The notes beneath the pieces are model-generated. The model saw only the letters and a list, made by a program, of their open reading frames with translations, searched no databases and was not told the origin of the DNA. A program made the position numbers and the translations under genes. From the NCBI RefSeq assembly GCF_963678635.1, contig NC_087063.1, positions 76,963,617-77,027,616 on the forward strand: 64,000 nt of DNA, written 5' to 3'. This document shows, piece after piece, positions 43,236 through 55,770 of the stretch. Source of the stretch: Symsagittifera roscoffensis (lineage: Eukaryota > Xenacoelomorpha > Acoela > Convolutidae). Position 1 is the first letter of the stretch, and every line of letters begins with the position of its first letter.

Positions 43236-43640
43236 TTTGGAAGAATGTTAGAGAAATATTCCTTAAATTTGTATGTTTGTCTTTAATGTGTAATTTAATA
43301 TTTAAGATGTTTATGTTTGGAACCTCTTCAGTAATAAATGGGGTTCCAACATTTATGTGATTTACTTCTGTTATGTGGAATATTTGCTTGAAGGATTCAT
43401 GTAAAATTTTGTTTTGTTCCATGTTCGAGTCGGAGTAAGAAACAATTGAATTTTTCCATAATTTTTTGTACCTTCTGCATTGGCTAATTTACTTTGAGGT
43501 CTTGGAAGGGTAAAATTTGGATACAGAGTTTAATATCAATCCAAATAGAGTTTGAATAATGTTTGATTCTGCGCCAGAATCAATTAAAAAATATGGTTCA
43601 AGATCTGGTAATTGGAGCTTTTTGCTTTTCGCGCTTTCTG
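43236..43640 (-). pseudogene. Protease remnant related to element 2
   Basis: DSGAESN near 43575 and MEQNKILHESFKQIFHITE ending at 43422 match the protease frame of element 2 (MEQNKILTKPFKQIFHIT). The gap cuts off the remainder. Confidence 0.8.
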
Positions 43641-44635
43641 AGAGAAGTGGGATTGTCCAAAAGTTTTCTTTAGGTGGTGATATTTTTTTGTTGTGTTTTG
43701 TTGTTCATGTTTGAGTTGGTTTCAATTATAATTGGGGTACAATTTGCTGTGTTGTGATTATTATCTGGTTCTTGGGAATTAAACAAATTTTTCCTTTTGG
43801 TAAAAATTCGATTTAGTTGGTGTTTCGTAATAATTTTCTTTTTTGAGCATTTTGATAAAAAATGTGCTTACTGTATCTTTTTTGTCATCTGTGGCTTGAC
43901 ACTCGATACTTGATTTATTTGTAGTTCTGAAGTTTCTGTTTTGTCGATACCCAGAGGGTCTGAATTTGTTTCACCTGTAGTTTTTACTTGAATAATTTGT
44001 CAGGTGTTTTTATTGTACTTCTATAGTTTTGAAACTTTGTGTTTGGAAATTGAGAATTAGTTCGATGTGGTGATTGAGATTAGTTCGTGATCTGTTTTAG
44101 TAGTGGTTGCTTCTTTTTTCTAGATTTAGCACGGGATCTTTTATTTTGGTTAGTATATTATGGCCTTTTGTTGGAGTAGCTTTGTGACCTGTTATTTGGA
44201 TAATTTCAATTTTGATTGTTTGTGTAGTTTTTTGAAAGATGATTTTTCTTTGAAATTCTGATTCTTTTCTTAGATGTTTAATATTTCAGTGATTTTTTGT
44301 AAATTGTTAATTTGTGAAGTTGTTTTTTGAAAATTGCTTACATATTGTAATTTGAATTTTTCTGTTTTTTTCTAGTTTCATTTTAATTTCAGCTTGTTCT
44401 TGTTTATCTACTAGTTTTCTAAAATCTATGTCAGGTTGTCGGATCGATGACGGCTGGGATGCTCTCTTTTTTTGCTCTTTTTCGTAATTGTGATGTTCAA
44501 TTCATCATTAAAGTTTTGGTCATTTTGTGTTTTTGTAATCATTTGAATTGAGAGAATATGCTTTTTGTACGAGGGTTCAACTGTTACAGCTAATTAATTT
44601 TTCGTGTCGTTATTTACCAAACAAACATATTCGAA

Positions 44636-44805
44636 GTAACAAGAGCTCAAAAAAATCACTTTCAGATAGCTATAGCTTTACTAGATCAAAATCCCTCTAT
44701 CGAAATATTTTTTGCGGAAGACCACCAGATCGACTAAACTCACAAAATTGTTCGAAATATTAGATCACTACAAATGACAATGACTCCATACCTTCCATTT
44801 GTTAC
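44636..44805 (+). repeat. Inverted copy of 45605-45785
   Basis: AATCCCTCTATCGAAAT, then GACCACCAGATCGAC and AATGACTCCATACCTT, reads on the + strand here and on the - strand at 45605-45785. It is an internal inversion or inverted duplication in the decayed element. Confidence 0.75.
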
Positions 44806-45253
44806 ATCTAGTGTTTTTGTGGTCTATTTAAGTTGTTCTGTTAATTTTGTCTGCATTCAGCAAACCTTTGTCCATGTCTGCGGCAATAATTGCATCAGTT
44901 TTTGAAAGATGGTTTGCCTTTGAAATTCTGATTCTTTTTATACTTTAAAATTTGAGTGAATTTTTGTAAATTGTTAATTTGCGAAGTTGTTGTTTGAACA
45001 TTGCTTAAATATTATTGTTTGAAATTTTCTGTTTTTTCTAGTTTCATTGTAGTTTCAGCTTGTTTTAGTTTATCTACTAGTTTTCTAAAATCTATGTCAG
45101 ATTCTAAGATTGATGAGGGGTGTGATGCTCTCTTTTTCTGCTATTTTGCTGAGTTTTGATTGTGGAGTCATCACTAAAGTTTTGTGTTTTTGTAATCATG
45201 TGAATTGAGAGAGTATGCTTTTTGTACAAAGAGTTTCAATTCTTACTGCGAGT

Positions 45254-45636
45254 CGTTTTATTGTTTCGTTGCGAATTCTACAAATTTCGTTGCATAAAAA
45301 TCTTTGGTGTTGTTTATTTCTTTCATTTCCGAACAATTTCGAAAATTTCTGTGTGATTCGTCGTTTTCAATCAGATTTAATGTTTATAGGTAGGAATGAA
45401 ATTTATTTTTGAGCTGTGCTGTCAAGAGTGGTTTGAATTAATGCTGTGCTCCTTTGTATCCAATTCTGATGAACTGCTCTATTTACTGGTTCTGGACTGA
45501 ATTTTAAAATTAAACTTGCTCTTACTACCTTTAGATAGTCTTCTACTAAATATTTAGGGTCTGTTCCTGTGAACACCATGAGTGGTTTATAAGAAGTAAC
45601 AAATGATCCGCCCATAAGGTATGGAGTCATTGTCAA
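45254..45636 (-). pseudogene. gag capsid-core remnant
   Basis: MVFTGTDPKYLVEDYLKVV and WIQRSTALIQTTLDSTAQK, then ETIKRLAVRIETL in a shifted frame. Here the gag continues where element 2 has a stop after AVRI. Confidence 0.8.
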
Positions 45637-46380
45637 TTGTAGTGATCTGCTATATCTATCTTGTGAACAATTTTGTGAATTTCGTCGATCTGGTGATCTT
45701 CCGCGAAAATAATTTCGATAGAGGGATTATGATCGAAAATTACTATAGCTATCTCAAAGCGGTTTATCTGAGCTCTTGTTCCTTTGAATATTTTGTTTGG
45801 TAATTTTGGATCTTTTTTCAAGTATAGGTGAAAGGTTTGTTGGTTCTTCGCGTTTTTGTGGTCTAAATAAGTTGTCTTGTTGTTTTTGTCTGCATTCAGC
45901 AATGCTATATCCATATCTGCGGCAATAATTGCATCATTTGTTTATGATGGTTTGCTTTGCCTTTGAAATTCTGATTCTTTTCATAGATGTTTAATATTTG
46001 AGTGATTTTTTCTGCTAACTCGTTATCAGAGTCTTGTAAATTGTTAATTTGTGAAGTTGTTGGTTGAACATTGCTTATATAATTTTAATTGAATTTTCTG
46101 TTTCTGCTGGTTTTATTGTGATTTCAGCTTGTTCAAGTTTATCTATTAGTTCTCTAAAATCTATCTCAAGTTCTCGGATTGGTGACGGGTTTGATGCTCT
46201 ATGTTTTATTGCTATTTTGCGTGATCTTGATGTTACAGTCATCATTAAAGTTTCGGTCATTTTTTTTGCTTCTGTAACCATTTGTATTGAGGTAATATGA
46301 TTTTTGTAATATGCAAGAATTTCTTTTCTACCATATCAACGAAAGGTACCCTATCTTTTGTACCTTACCCCCTAGCTTAT

Positions 46381-47950
46381 CAACGAAAAAGAAATTGAAC
46401 CTTCAGTTATCAAGAAAGCAAACGACTTTGGAGATGTTCAGCTTCTGGATATTATGACGTTTTTGTGTAGATCTACTACTTTAGACTCTTTTGTAAAAGC
46501 TTACAAAGCCAGTGAGATGAAAGGATACTTTCCATACGAGTGCTTTAATACTCCCAACAAGCTTGGTGAACAACAACTACCCTTGTATGATGACTTCTAC
46601 AGCAAACTGAAGAATAGTAACCCTCTCGATAAAGATATTGATAATTATCAAAAACTTCTTATCACTGGGATAACTGAAGAGAAAGCCTTGAAAAACTATG
46701 CCTCAAAACCAAACCATCTAGGGATTGGAAAACTTCATCTACCTTAAATCTATCTGAGAACAGGAAGAGATGACATTATTTCGCGATTTGCTACGGTGGT
46801 ATATTAACAAGCATGTTGTTCCTACCCTTGATGCTATGCAGAAACTGATTGAATTTTATCATGACAAAGGGATAGACATGTTAAAGCTCGGCTGCACACT
46901 ACCAAATCTAGCCAATATCTGCCTAAACAAATCAACCGACTATAAATTTTACCCATTCTTTTCGAATGATAGTGACTCGCTTGAAAATTACGGGAAGATA
47001 TGACCGGTGGTCCCCCAACTGTTTTCACAAGGAAAGCAGTAGCAAATGAAACCTTCAATCGAAAATCAAACAATTTCTGTAAATCAATCGTTGGTATTGA
47101 TGCTAGTCAATTCTATCCTTATTCTATGTGTCAGGTTATGCCCACAGGTTATTCTATGTGTCAGGTTATTCTTTTTCATTTCTTTATCAATGAAAAAGAA
47201 ATCGAAACTTCAGTTATCAAGAAAGCAAATGACTTTGTTTCCTTCAAGTTTGGAGATGTTCAGCTTCTGGACATTATGAAGTTTTTGGGTGGAGCTACTA
47301 CTTTAGACTCTTTCCTAAAAGCTTACAAAGCCAGTGAGATGAAAGGATAGTTTCCATACGAGTGGTTTGATACTCCCAACAAGCTTGATGAACAACAACT
47401 ACCCTCGTATGATGACTTCTACAACAAACTGAAGAATAGTAACCATCTCGATAAAGAGTTTGATGATTATCAAAAACTTCTTAACACTGGGATAACTGTA
47501 GAGAAAGCCTTGAATAACTATGCCTTAAAGACAAACCACCTAGTGATTTGAAAACTTCATCTACCTTAAATCTATCTGGGAACAGGAAAAGATGACAACA
47601 TTTCGCCATTTGCTTTTGTGGTATATTAACAAGGATGTTGTTCCTACTCTTGATGCTATGCAGAAACTGATTGAATTTTATCATGACAAAAGGATAGACA
47701 TGTTAAAGCTCGGCTGCACACTACCGAATCTAGCCAATATCTTTCTACACAAACCAATCGACTATAAGTTTTACCCATTCTTTTCGAGTGATAGTGACTT
47801 GCTTGAAAAAATACGGGTAGATATGACCGGTGGTCCCTCAATTGTTTTCACAAGGAAAGCAGTAGCAACTGAAACCTTCATTCAAAAATCAAACAATTTC
47901 TGTAATCAATCGTTGGTATTGATGCTTGTCAATTCTATCCTTATTCTATG
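46381..47950 (+). repeat. Direct duplication of about 785 bp inside the polymerase pseudogene
   Basis: 46381-47160 and 47165-47950 carry the same segment, from INEKEIE-VIKKAND to motif A. The junction falls right after TGYSMCQV, where text resumes at FFINEKEIE. The copies differ by scattered substitutions. Confidence 0.8.
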
Positions 47951-49600
47951 AGTCAGGAAATACTCACAGGTTTGTATACGAGATGGGACTACAATCAAGA
48001 AACACAAAAATTTAAGGCAAGGCAAAATCGAGTTCGAACATTTGAAAATATGGTCATGTCATACTTTCAAGTAATCAGACCTGAATGTAGAAATGATAGT
48101 TACTACACTACAGGAAAACAGAAACAAATTGATTGCTTCAGCGTTGATGGTTATTGCAACCATTGTAAGACTGTCTTTGAAGCAATGGGTTGTTATTTCC
48201 ATTTTTGCCCTTGTCAAGAAGCTAGACCGAGCCTAACTGATGATGATATCAAACGCGGAACCAAGAAAATGGAAATGGATGAGCTTCGAAAAGGTTACAT
48301 TCTACAAAAAGGATACTCTATAGAAGAAAATTTGGGAGTGTAGCTGGTGGGATCATTTTAAAAACAATGTAGACGTAAAAAATCACGTTGGAACTCACTT
48401 TCCCTTCAAAAGACCTCTTTCTGTCAGTTCACTAGTGCACAACATTAGAAATGAAACAATGTTCGGCTACGTGCAATGTGGTCTGAGAGTTCCAGATGAG
48501 CTAAAAGCAAAAATTTCCAATTTCCCACCTATTTTCAAAAATATAGATGTTACCAGAAACAATATTGCGGAATATATGAAGACATATGCGGAAGAAAACT
48601 ATTTGTTAAAACAACCGCAAAGAATGATGATATCGAGCTTCAAATTGACCAACGGGACACTGATCACACCACTTTTCAACTTTTAAAAAACTTATCGTTT
48701 TGTACAATACTCACCGCATAAAGTATTCAACAGTTTTGTTCTGTCTGTTGTTGATGCTAGGCGAGCCGGCGATGAAAATCCGTTATCTGGCGTGGTAGCC
48801 GAAACACTGGAACTTCTAGGAAACAGTTCCTGTGGCTATCAAATAATAGACAGATCAAAACATACAATGACAAAATATCTTGGATACGAAAAAACCCACA
48901 AAGCTATTAAAACAAATTCTTCAAAAGACTTGATATCGTAGCTAAAGAATTGTATGAAGTGGAACTTGTTAAATCTACTATAGAGCATCGTGAACCAATT
49001 ATAGTAGGACTTTTTATACTACAGTATGCCAAGTTGAGAATGTTGGAGCTGTATTATAACGTTTTCTATAAATTTTGCGATGTCAACAGTTTCAAAGAAC
49101 TCGAAATGAATATAGATTCCCTCTATTTGGCTTTGGCAGAAGAAAATTTAGATGAATGTATCCTTTCTAGCAAGCGTGCAGAATGGACTGAAAAGCGAAG
49201 CGACGACTGTCGAGACGATTTCAGAGCAGATGCGAAAAACAACTTTTTCCATCGTACTTGCTGCTCTAAACATGATTAACATGACGAGAGAGAGCCAGGA
49301 TTGTTCAAGGAGGAGTTCAAATGTACCGCAATGTTATGCCTGCGGAGTAAAACCTTTGGTTGTTACGATTGTAAACGTCAGAAAAATAATATTAGCAGTA
49401 AAGGAATAAACAAACGCGCATTAGAAGACTCTGGCGATGACCCGATGGCAAAATATCGACAAGTACTGGATAAGGCAGTGATTTTGAAGTCAACGAATAG
49501 AGAATTTAAAACGATTAATCTTGCAGTCGCTACTTATGAACGGACTAAAAAGAGGACTGAACTATTTTCATCCTTAACGGGAAGTTGAATGTGATGGAAT
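46381..49600 (+). pseudogene. Family B DNA polymerase of Polinton/Maverick type, broken, internally duplicated
   Basis: The pieces read: LLDIMTFL/TLDSFVKAYKASEMKGYF, then YNNKDVVPTL-like text, TGGPPTVFTRKA, and motif A VGIDASQFYPYSMC (about 47089). The same run is then repeated, with a second motif A (VGIDACQFYP) near 47910. The long frame 47948-48343 has the Cys-rich CNHCKTVFEAMGCYFHFC. Later pieces are VQCGLRVPDELK, motif B GNSSCGYQI (about 48818-48845), IVGLFILQYAKLRMLELYY, motif C region MNIDSLYLAL (about 49106) and a C-terminal end. The order and motifs fit the protein-primed polymerases of Polintons, which copy the linear element DNA. Many stops and shifts; the DTD triad reads NID. Confidence 0.8.
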
Positions 49601-49863
49601 ACATACTTAACCTATAAATTTGTAAAAGATTATATAGTAAAATTATATACGATGCTGTGACTTAAAACAATTACTCTGTAATTAATCTCTTTGTTTTGAA
49701 AAAACTCTTTTTAAATGCTACGTTTGGGTTAACAGTATATTGTTTTCCGATTAAGAAAACATTTAGAATCTGGAACATTGGCAAAATCGAGCTCCAAAAA
49801 ACTCCGGCTGCAAAAATTTTTCTGAAATTTACCATCTTACCATCTGAAACATTACCATCTGAA

Positions 49864-49985
49864 ACCTGCTATCTTAATACATTGTGAAACCTTTTCCCTA
49901 TCGTAATACCTTGGGAAATCTATTCCCTATCTTAATACATAGCTTGCAGACCGGATGATCTATTCCTTATCTTAATACATGGGGG
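49864..49985 (+). repeat. TATCTTAATACAT repeat array
   Basis: (C)TATC(T/G)TAATACAT-type units occur near 49869, 49901, 49932 and 49968 with CTATTCC spacers, about 35 bp apart. A weak inverted pair GCTTGCAGACC / GGTCTGCGAAGC surrounds the last unit. Confidence 0.6.
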
Positions 49986-51040
49986 TCTGCGAAGCCCCGG
50001 ACGAGTTGAATCCAACATATACTACTTACAATTTTCGTAAATTTATCTATTCTATCGTTAATTCTTCCAATTGGGGGAATACAACTTTCATATTCTATCA
50101 TCATTCTCCGTTTGTTTCACCAAAATATTATTTGCTAAGTCGCATTTTGTTAAAATGCTAAAAAGTTTTTTTTCTCAAAGATTAGCCCAAATTTATACAA
50201 AAATGCTCGAATTGACTAAAATGGGATAATTTTTTCTGACAAGTATATTAGATGTTGGATGAAACTCAGCAAAGTCTTCATCATATCAGATGATTATCTC
50301 TCTGTTGCTTCTACGACATTATTTTCATAATTTTTGTGTAGAAATGTTCTATGATTTAAGATTATTCTTTTTTTCAGCTTAATACATGTTTTCGCAATTG
50401 AACTCACTTCGCAAGAAAATTTTGTCAGAACTGGGGAATTTAGAAGAAAAAAATGGTTTCAATTGAAAGAATAATTTGCTGCCAAAATAAAATTAGATCT
50501 GTTAACGTCTGGTAACTACGTTGTAAATTGTACATTTTTTCCTTAACTTCCTTTATTCAATTGCTACAGTAAATTATTCAAGCAAAAAAAGAACTTTTTA
50601 AATCATTAACTATCACTTTTTGTGCAAAATAATTAGTAAATTGCCTTTTATTTTTGATTTTTGTCGAAAGTTTTCTCGATAAAATTCAAGTCAGAAAAAA
50701 TTGGTGCTAGTTAATTCAAAACCATATGAAAAAAAATTGAAAATATAAAAGTGTATTTTTGGTTGAGTTTGTAAAACAAGTAAAGAGCTGCTCTATTGGT
50801 TATAATCTGAAAACCTTCGGAAGTAGAAACACGCAAGGGAACTTAGTTCCTAACGTCTGCAACTTCTAAAAACTGCTAAAAAACGCTCTTAAAACATTGA
50901 TTTGAAAAACAAAAAAACTACGGGGCAAATTGTGAAAATTGATTAATTTTGAGAAATATATTCAGCAAAAAAACTCTTTAGTTTTATCTAATTTTCTAAA
51001 TGAAAAAAAAATGAAGTTAACCAGAACAAAATCTTCACTG
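49986..51040. other. Intergenic, nothing recognised
   Basis: AT-rich with homopolymer runs. Short frames only (49979-50161) and no motif. Confidence 0.6.
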
Positions 51041-52234
51041 TTCCTAATTGAAACTTTTCATGTTGTATTTCATATAATTAAGAGATTTTACATCTGGTTC
51101 TGCTGAAGTATCAGTTTGTTTAGAAATTTTCAGCAAGTTCCATATTAATTTCTCTAAAATTTTTTCTGCATCAATCTTTTTGTTTTTTATCCAAAATAAC
51201 GAAATTGGTTTATGCTTCATGTAATTTCTTCCAAAAAATGTCGGTGTTGAGTTTAATTCACAAATATTATCCTCAAAACATCTGAATTTTCATATAAATT
51301 TACCCAATGTATGAAATGATAACAAATTTTTAAATAAATTATACACAGTTATGAATCTTTGAAACTTATTATGATGGAATTTTTCTCAAGATATAACTTT
51401 TAACCTAAATTTCAGCAAAATTATCTCAAAACCATTAATGATTTAAACTGAGTTTTCGTTTCAATTTTATAACTTTCTCAGTTTCTGCTTCATTTACCAT
51501 CTTCAAACTTTATCCATTTTAAACAAAACTTTACTTCAAAAGTGAATTTTCAAAAATGTACGATTTCGACAAATGTTCAATAATACGAAGCAGAATTAAT
51601 ACCATAAAACCTTGCTAAAATCTTCAATTTTCTCAACCTGATAACTGTAACTTGCTGCTTCAAATCTGAATTTCTTTTTTGATACAGAATGATGTATATT
51701 ACCATATTGAAATTTTCAAAGCTTAACCAAAACATAGAATTTTTCATCTTTTCTAGGTCAGTTATCTTTTTTTTTATGAATCAGTGGAACACCATAATTT
51801 TAAAAGTTCAAAGCTCATTATCTGCTTTAAAACTCACTACTCTATGAACACTTTTACAAGCACTAAACAAGAAAAACATTAAAATGGTAATGAGGCAAAA
51901 TCTTTCAATTTGTCGATGTTTTATAATTATCCTTTTTCTGCAAATTTAAACATATATCTAACGACTCATGAGCGTATGTTATGAACTTTTACTTCAAATT
52001 TATTGCGACAAAATCTCCGCAAGTTTGCAACCTACGGAGTTTTTACTGTAGATTAAAGAAAGTTTCACGACAATTTGAAAACGATTGTTGCTGGTTTTAT
52101 CATCAATCAGAACCTTTGAACAAAAAAAATGAAGGACAGATCAGGAACTGTGATGAAAAACTGAATAATTTTTACTAGATTAATTTCAAATTTTTTGCAT
52201 AGACCTTTCACATTCAGTAAAAACTATTATTCAT

Positions 52235-52608
52235 TTAAATTTCTTCTATCTTTTTAATGAAAAAAGATAAATTTACCTTCTCTTGGAGTTTTTTTGGAGA
52301 CAGCTGAGCACATAATTTAACATTATACTGACAAGAAGAATGTTTTTTCTTGAAATGATAAGTAAGTTCCTCGCTGCTATATGCATAAAAGTTACAATTT
52401 GAACACTTCAAAGCACCACGTGTTCTACGATGTCCTGACGCATCCCTAGGTGTGTGTGTCTGCCGCATTCAAAACATGCAACTCTTAAGTTTCTATTCAG
52501 AGACAGCACCCTAATATTTAAAGAAAGAATAAATGATAGATATAGAATTTCCCAATCTTTTAGATAAAAAGAATTGAATAGCCTCAAAAACTTAATAAAA
52601 GTAAACAA
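52235..52608 (-). pseudogene. Zinc-finger exon, copy 1
   Basis: Two overlapping frames together show a CxxC (ACFECG), then a part ending GALKCSNCNFYAYSSEEL and TYHFKKKHSS, a C2H2-like finger. The coding ends at LQEK followed by a good GTAAAT donor. A frame change between the two fingers suggests decay. The finger style resembles that found beside Polinton polymerases (compare 60138-60287). Confidence 0.5.
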
Positions 52609-54089
52609 AAGAGTTATGTAAATTTTATCACCAATTGTTTTTAGCGTGAAAAAAAATCAGAATGGATGTGAAATTTAATCAAGTTGAATCAAAAGTCATC
52701 CAATCTAAGCATGCACTTTTGATATCAACCAATCAGAATCGAGCATTACCTTACAGAAATTTTTTTTGGTACTAACCAATCAGAATGAAGTAGTCATCGA
52801 TTTTAAAATACTGTTGGACTAGAACCAAAAATTGTCTAATTGAACCTTTTCATGTTAAGTTTCATATAATTAAGAGATCTTACATCTGGTTGTGCTTAAG
52901 TATCAGTTTGTTTAGAAATTTTCAGCAAGATCCATATTATTTTCTCTGAAAATTTCTCTGCATCGTTTTTTTGTTTTTTATCCAAAGTAATGAAATTGGT
53001 TTATGCTTCATGTAAAATCTACCAAAAAATGTCGGAGTTGAGTTTACTTCACAAATATTATCCTCAAAACATCTGAATTTTCATATAATTTTACCCAATA
53101 TTTCAAATGATAACAAATTTTTCAATAAATTATACATAATTATAATTCTTTGAGACTTTTTATGATGGATTTTTTCTCAAGATATAACTTATAAGCTAAA
53201 TTTTGGTAAAATTATTTCAAAACCACTAATGAATTAAATTGAGTTTATGTCTCAATTTAATAATTTCTCAGTTTCTGCTCTATTTACCAACTTCCAACTT
53301 CATCCATTTTGAACAAAATCTTATTTCAAAATTGAATTTTATATGGAAAAATGTATGATTTCAACGAACGTTCAATAATCCGAAGCAGAAATAAAACCAT
53401 AAAATCTTTGCTAAAATCATCAAATGACTTTCTCAACCTGACAACTGCATGTTGCTGTTTTAAATCTGAATTTTTTTGTTGAAGTAAAAGTTTGCTTGAG
53501 AATGGTGTATATTATTATCATGAAGTTTTCAAAGCTTACCAAAAACATACAATTTTTCATTTTTTCTAGGTCAGTTATCACTTTTTTTATGAACCAGTGG
53601 AAAATCATAATTCCTAATAAATCAACCCTCCTTATCTGTTTTAAAACTCACTACTCTAGGAACACTTTTACAATCACTAAACAGGAAAACTTTTAATATG
53701 GTAACTAGGCAAAATCTTTCAATTAGTCGATTTTTTATAAGTATTCAGTTTTTTAAAGCTTTGAAGATATACCTAACCACTCATTGGCGCATGTTATGCT
53801 TTTTTACAACAAGTTTATTGCTAAAAAATCTCAGCAAGTTAGCAACCAATGGAGTTTTTACTGTAGATTAAAGATTTTGGGATCGATTTCCAATGAAATT
53901 TTCACGACGATTTGAATTCGATTGTTGCTGGTTTTTTCATCAATTAGAACTTTTGAATTAAAAAAAAAGATCAAGAATTGTGATGAAAAAACTGTATAAT
54001 TTTTACTCAGTTTTTTTCAAATTTTTTGTATAGACTTTTCACATTCAGTAAAAACTATTGTTCATATAATTCATTCTATCTTTTTATTT

Positions 54090-54419
54090 AAAAAATATTG
54101 ATTTACTTTCTCTTGGAGTGTGTTTGGAGACTGCTGAGCACATAATTTAACACTATAATTACAAAAAAATGCTCTTTTTTGGTATGATTAGTCAGTTCCT
54201 TGCTGCTATATATATATAAAAGTTACAATTTGAACACTTCAAAGCACCACGTGTTCTACAATGTCTAGACGCATCCTTACGTGTGTATTCTCTGCCGCAA
54301 TCAAGACATGCAGCTCTTTCGTTTCTATTCAGAGACGGTACATCAGTTTTTAAATAAAGATCAAACGGGAGATTTAGACTTTCCCAATCTTTTAGATAAA
54401 AAGAGTTGAATAGCCTCAA
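54090..54419 (-). pseudogene. Zinc-finger exon, copy 2
   Basis: Better-preserved first finger, ACLDCGREYTRKDASRHC, then GALKCSNCNFY before a frame change at a TATATA expansion. Downstream the second finger can still be traced (KELTNHTKKEH). Counterpart of 52235-52608 in the second 1.8-kb unit. Confidence 0.5.
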
Positions 54420-54869
54420 AAAATTAATAAAATTAAATTAAAATAAATTTCATCACCAATTGATTTTAGCGTGAAAAAAAATCAGAATGGATATGCAATT
54501 TAACCAAGCTGAAATAAAAATCATCCAATCTTACCACACAGTTTTCAAATTTTTTAAAATCAACCAATCAGAATCGAGCATTCTTTTTACATGTTTTGTT
54601 GTTAGTATTTACCAATCAAAATGAAGTAGTCACAGATTTTAAACAATTTTTAGATCAGACAAAACTAGTTTTATGAAATTTCCCAAAAAATCAATTTTAA
54701 TAAATTTTTCAAACAAAACTAACTTGTACATTTGACACCAAAATGAGATAAATAAGATTTCTTGTCTGGTTCATATGATTTTTTCGATACTCCCTTCAAA
54801 TTTTGAAATATCGATCAAACCATTGAAAAAAGAAATTACCAAAATATAAATTTTTTTGTTTTCTTTTTG

Positions 54870-55376
54870 TCATATTGTGATATAAACAACCGGAAGTCTT
54901 TTAAATTTGGATAATCGATTAAATGATAATCTGACAAAACTAAATTTTGCCTTTGTATCAAGTTTAAAACAGTAATCGAACTGATGTTCCCTAATTTCAA
55001 TTTTTGTTTCATAGCCTCTCCCTTTGTTTTGTTTTTTACTGCTGAACCACTCAATCTGAGTTAACTCTTCTAAATAAAAAGATTGTTGATAAAATCGGCA
55101 GTACTCTTCATTACTGAAATCCCCTCTCCATCTTTTTATCAAAACTATCGAACTTTCTGTGTTTCTATACAAGTCAAAACTAATACACTCTCCATCTTTG
55201 TCATCTGTCCACTGCTCTTGTAGTTTTTTGTTGTAGTTCAACCTTAAAATCTGATGAATGTCCATTTCAGATATTGAAAATGCTTTTGATGGAAACACAT
55301 GTTTTACTGAAATAAGCCAGGAAACTCGAAAAAACTCAAATTGTTGTACCATTTTTAATTTGTTTTGTATTATCAA
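54870..55376 (-). CDS. Uncharacterised minus-strand frame, 168 aa
   Basis: Open, with a balanced residue mix (EQWTDDKDGECISFDLYRN, LIKRWRGDFSNEEYCRFYQ) that looks coding in the first 120 residues. No membrane segment or known motif. It may be an exon of a gene that also uses 55771-56309 upstream and the zinc-finger exons downstream, all on the same strand. Confidence 0.4.
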   Translation of the reverse strand: MIIQNKLKMVQQFEFFRVSWLISVKHVFPSKAFSISEMDIHQILRLNYNKKLQEQWTDDKDGECISFDLYRNTESSIVLIKRWRGDFSNEEYCRFYQQSFYLEELTQIEWFSSKKQNKGRGYETKIEIREHQFDYCFKLDTKAKFSFVRLSFNRLSKFKRLPVVYITI

Positions 55377-55770
55377 TCACCTTAAATTTTTCCCCCTATT
55401 TAGATTCTATTTTTTAAGAAAAACATGGAGCCATTCATAACCTCAACTAATGCAAAAAAGTTGCACCAACCAATGGACTACCGAAATTCAAAAATGTTTG
55501 AAAAGGTTTTCAACTTAAACTATATTTTTGTTTGTATTTTTGTTCAAACAAGACAAAAATTACTTGAATTTCGATAAAAAAATAAATTAAATAACTTTTA
55601 CTGAAAATTCTCAAAGATAATTGCTATCAACTAATAATTGCTTAATATCTTATTTCAGTTTTGATTAAAGTTTATGTTTGGTCTGACTTTTCCTCAGATT
55701 TTCTAGCTCTAAATGTACATTTCAGTGAGGAAAACTGTTTTTTACCAAACCTACAAAACATCACAAAGCT

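Larger units (their letters stand above)
43236..46310 (-). mobile_element. Decayed relative of element 2 (gag-protease part, rearranged)
   Basis: On the minus strand, in order from 46310 down: a Glu/Lys-rich gag-like region, the capsid core (45254-45636) and a protease (43236-43640). All are recognisably related to element 2 but clearly more diverged and full of stops. One module is present three times and one piece is inverted, so this is a rearranged nest and not a simple copy. Confidence 0.75.
44233..46310 (-). repeat. Triplicated gag-like module
   Basis: A unit of about 330 bp recurs near 44233-44565, 44905-45220 and 45945-46310. On the minus strand it encodes an IDFREL-DKLEQAE-type segment and a TTSQINNLQ segment. 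The copies are diverged. Confidence 0.7.
51041..54650. repeat. Diverged tandem duplication, two units of about 1.8 kb
   Basis: 51041-52840 and 52841-54650 align over their whole length (for example TTCATATAATTAAGAGAT, AAACATCTGAATTTTCATAT and the zinc-finger exon), with roughly one difference in ten bases and some indels. Both end with AACCAATCAGAAT-type motifs. Confidence 0.8.

Noticed and set aside
42784-43422. Frames spanning the gap
   Set aside because: They include 200 unknown bases; only the part after 43236 (protease remnant) is meaningful.
49864-50000. Possible Helitron 3' end (hairpin plus repeats)
   Set aside because: No CTRR end following the hairpin and no Rep/helicase sequence in the window.
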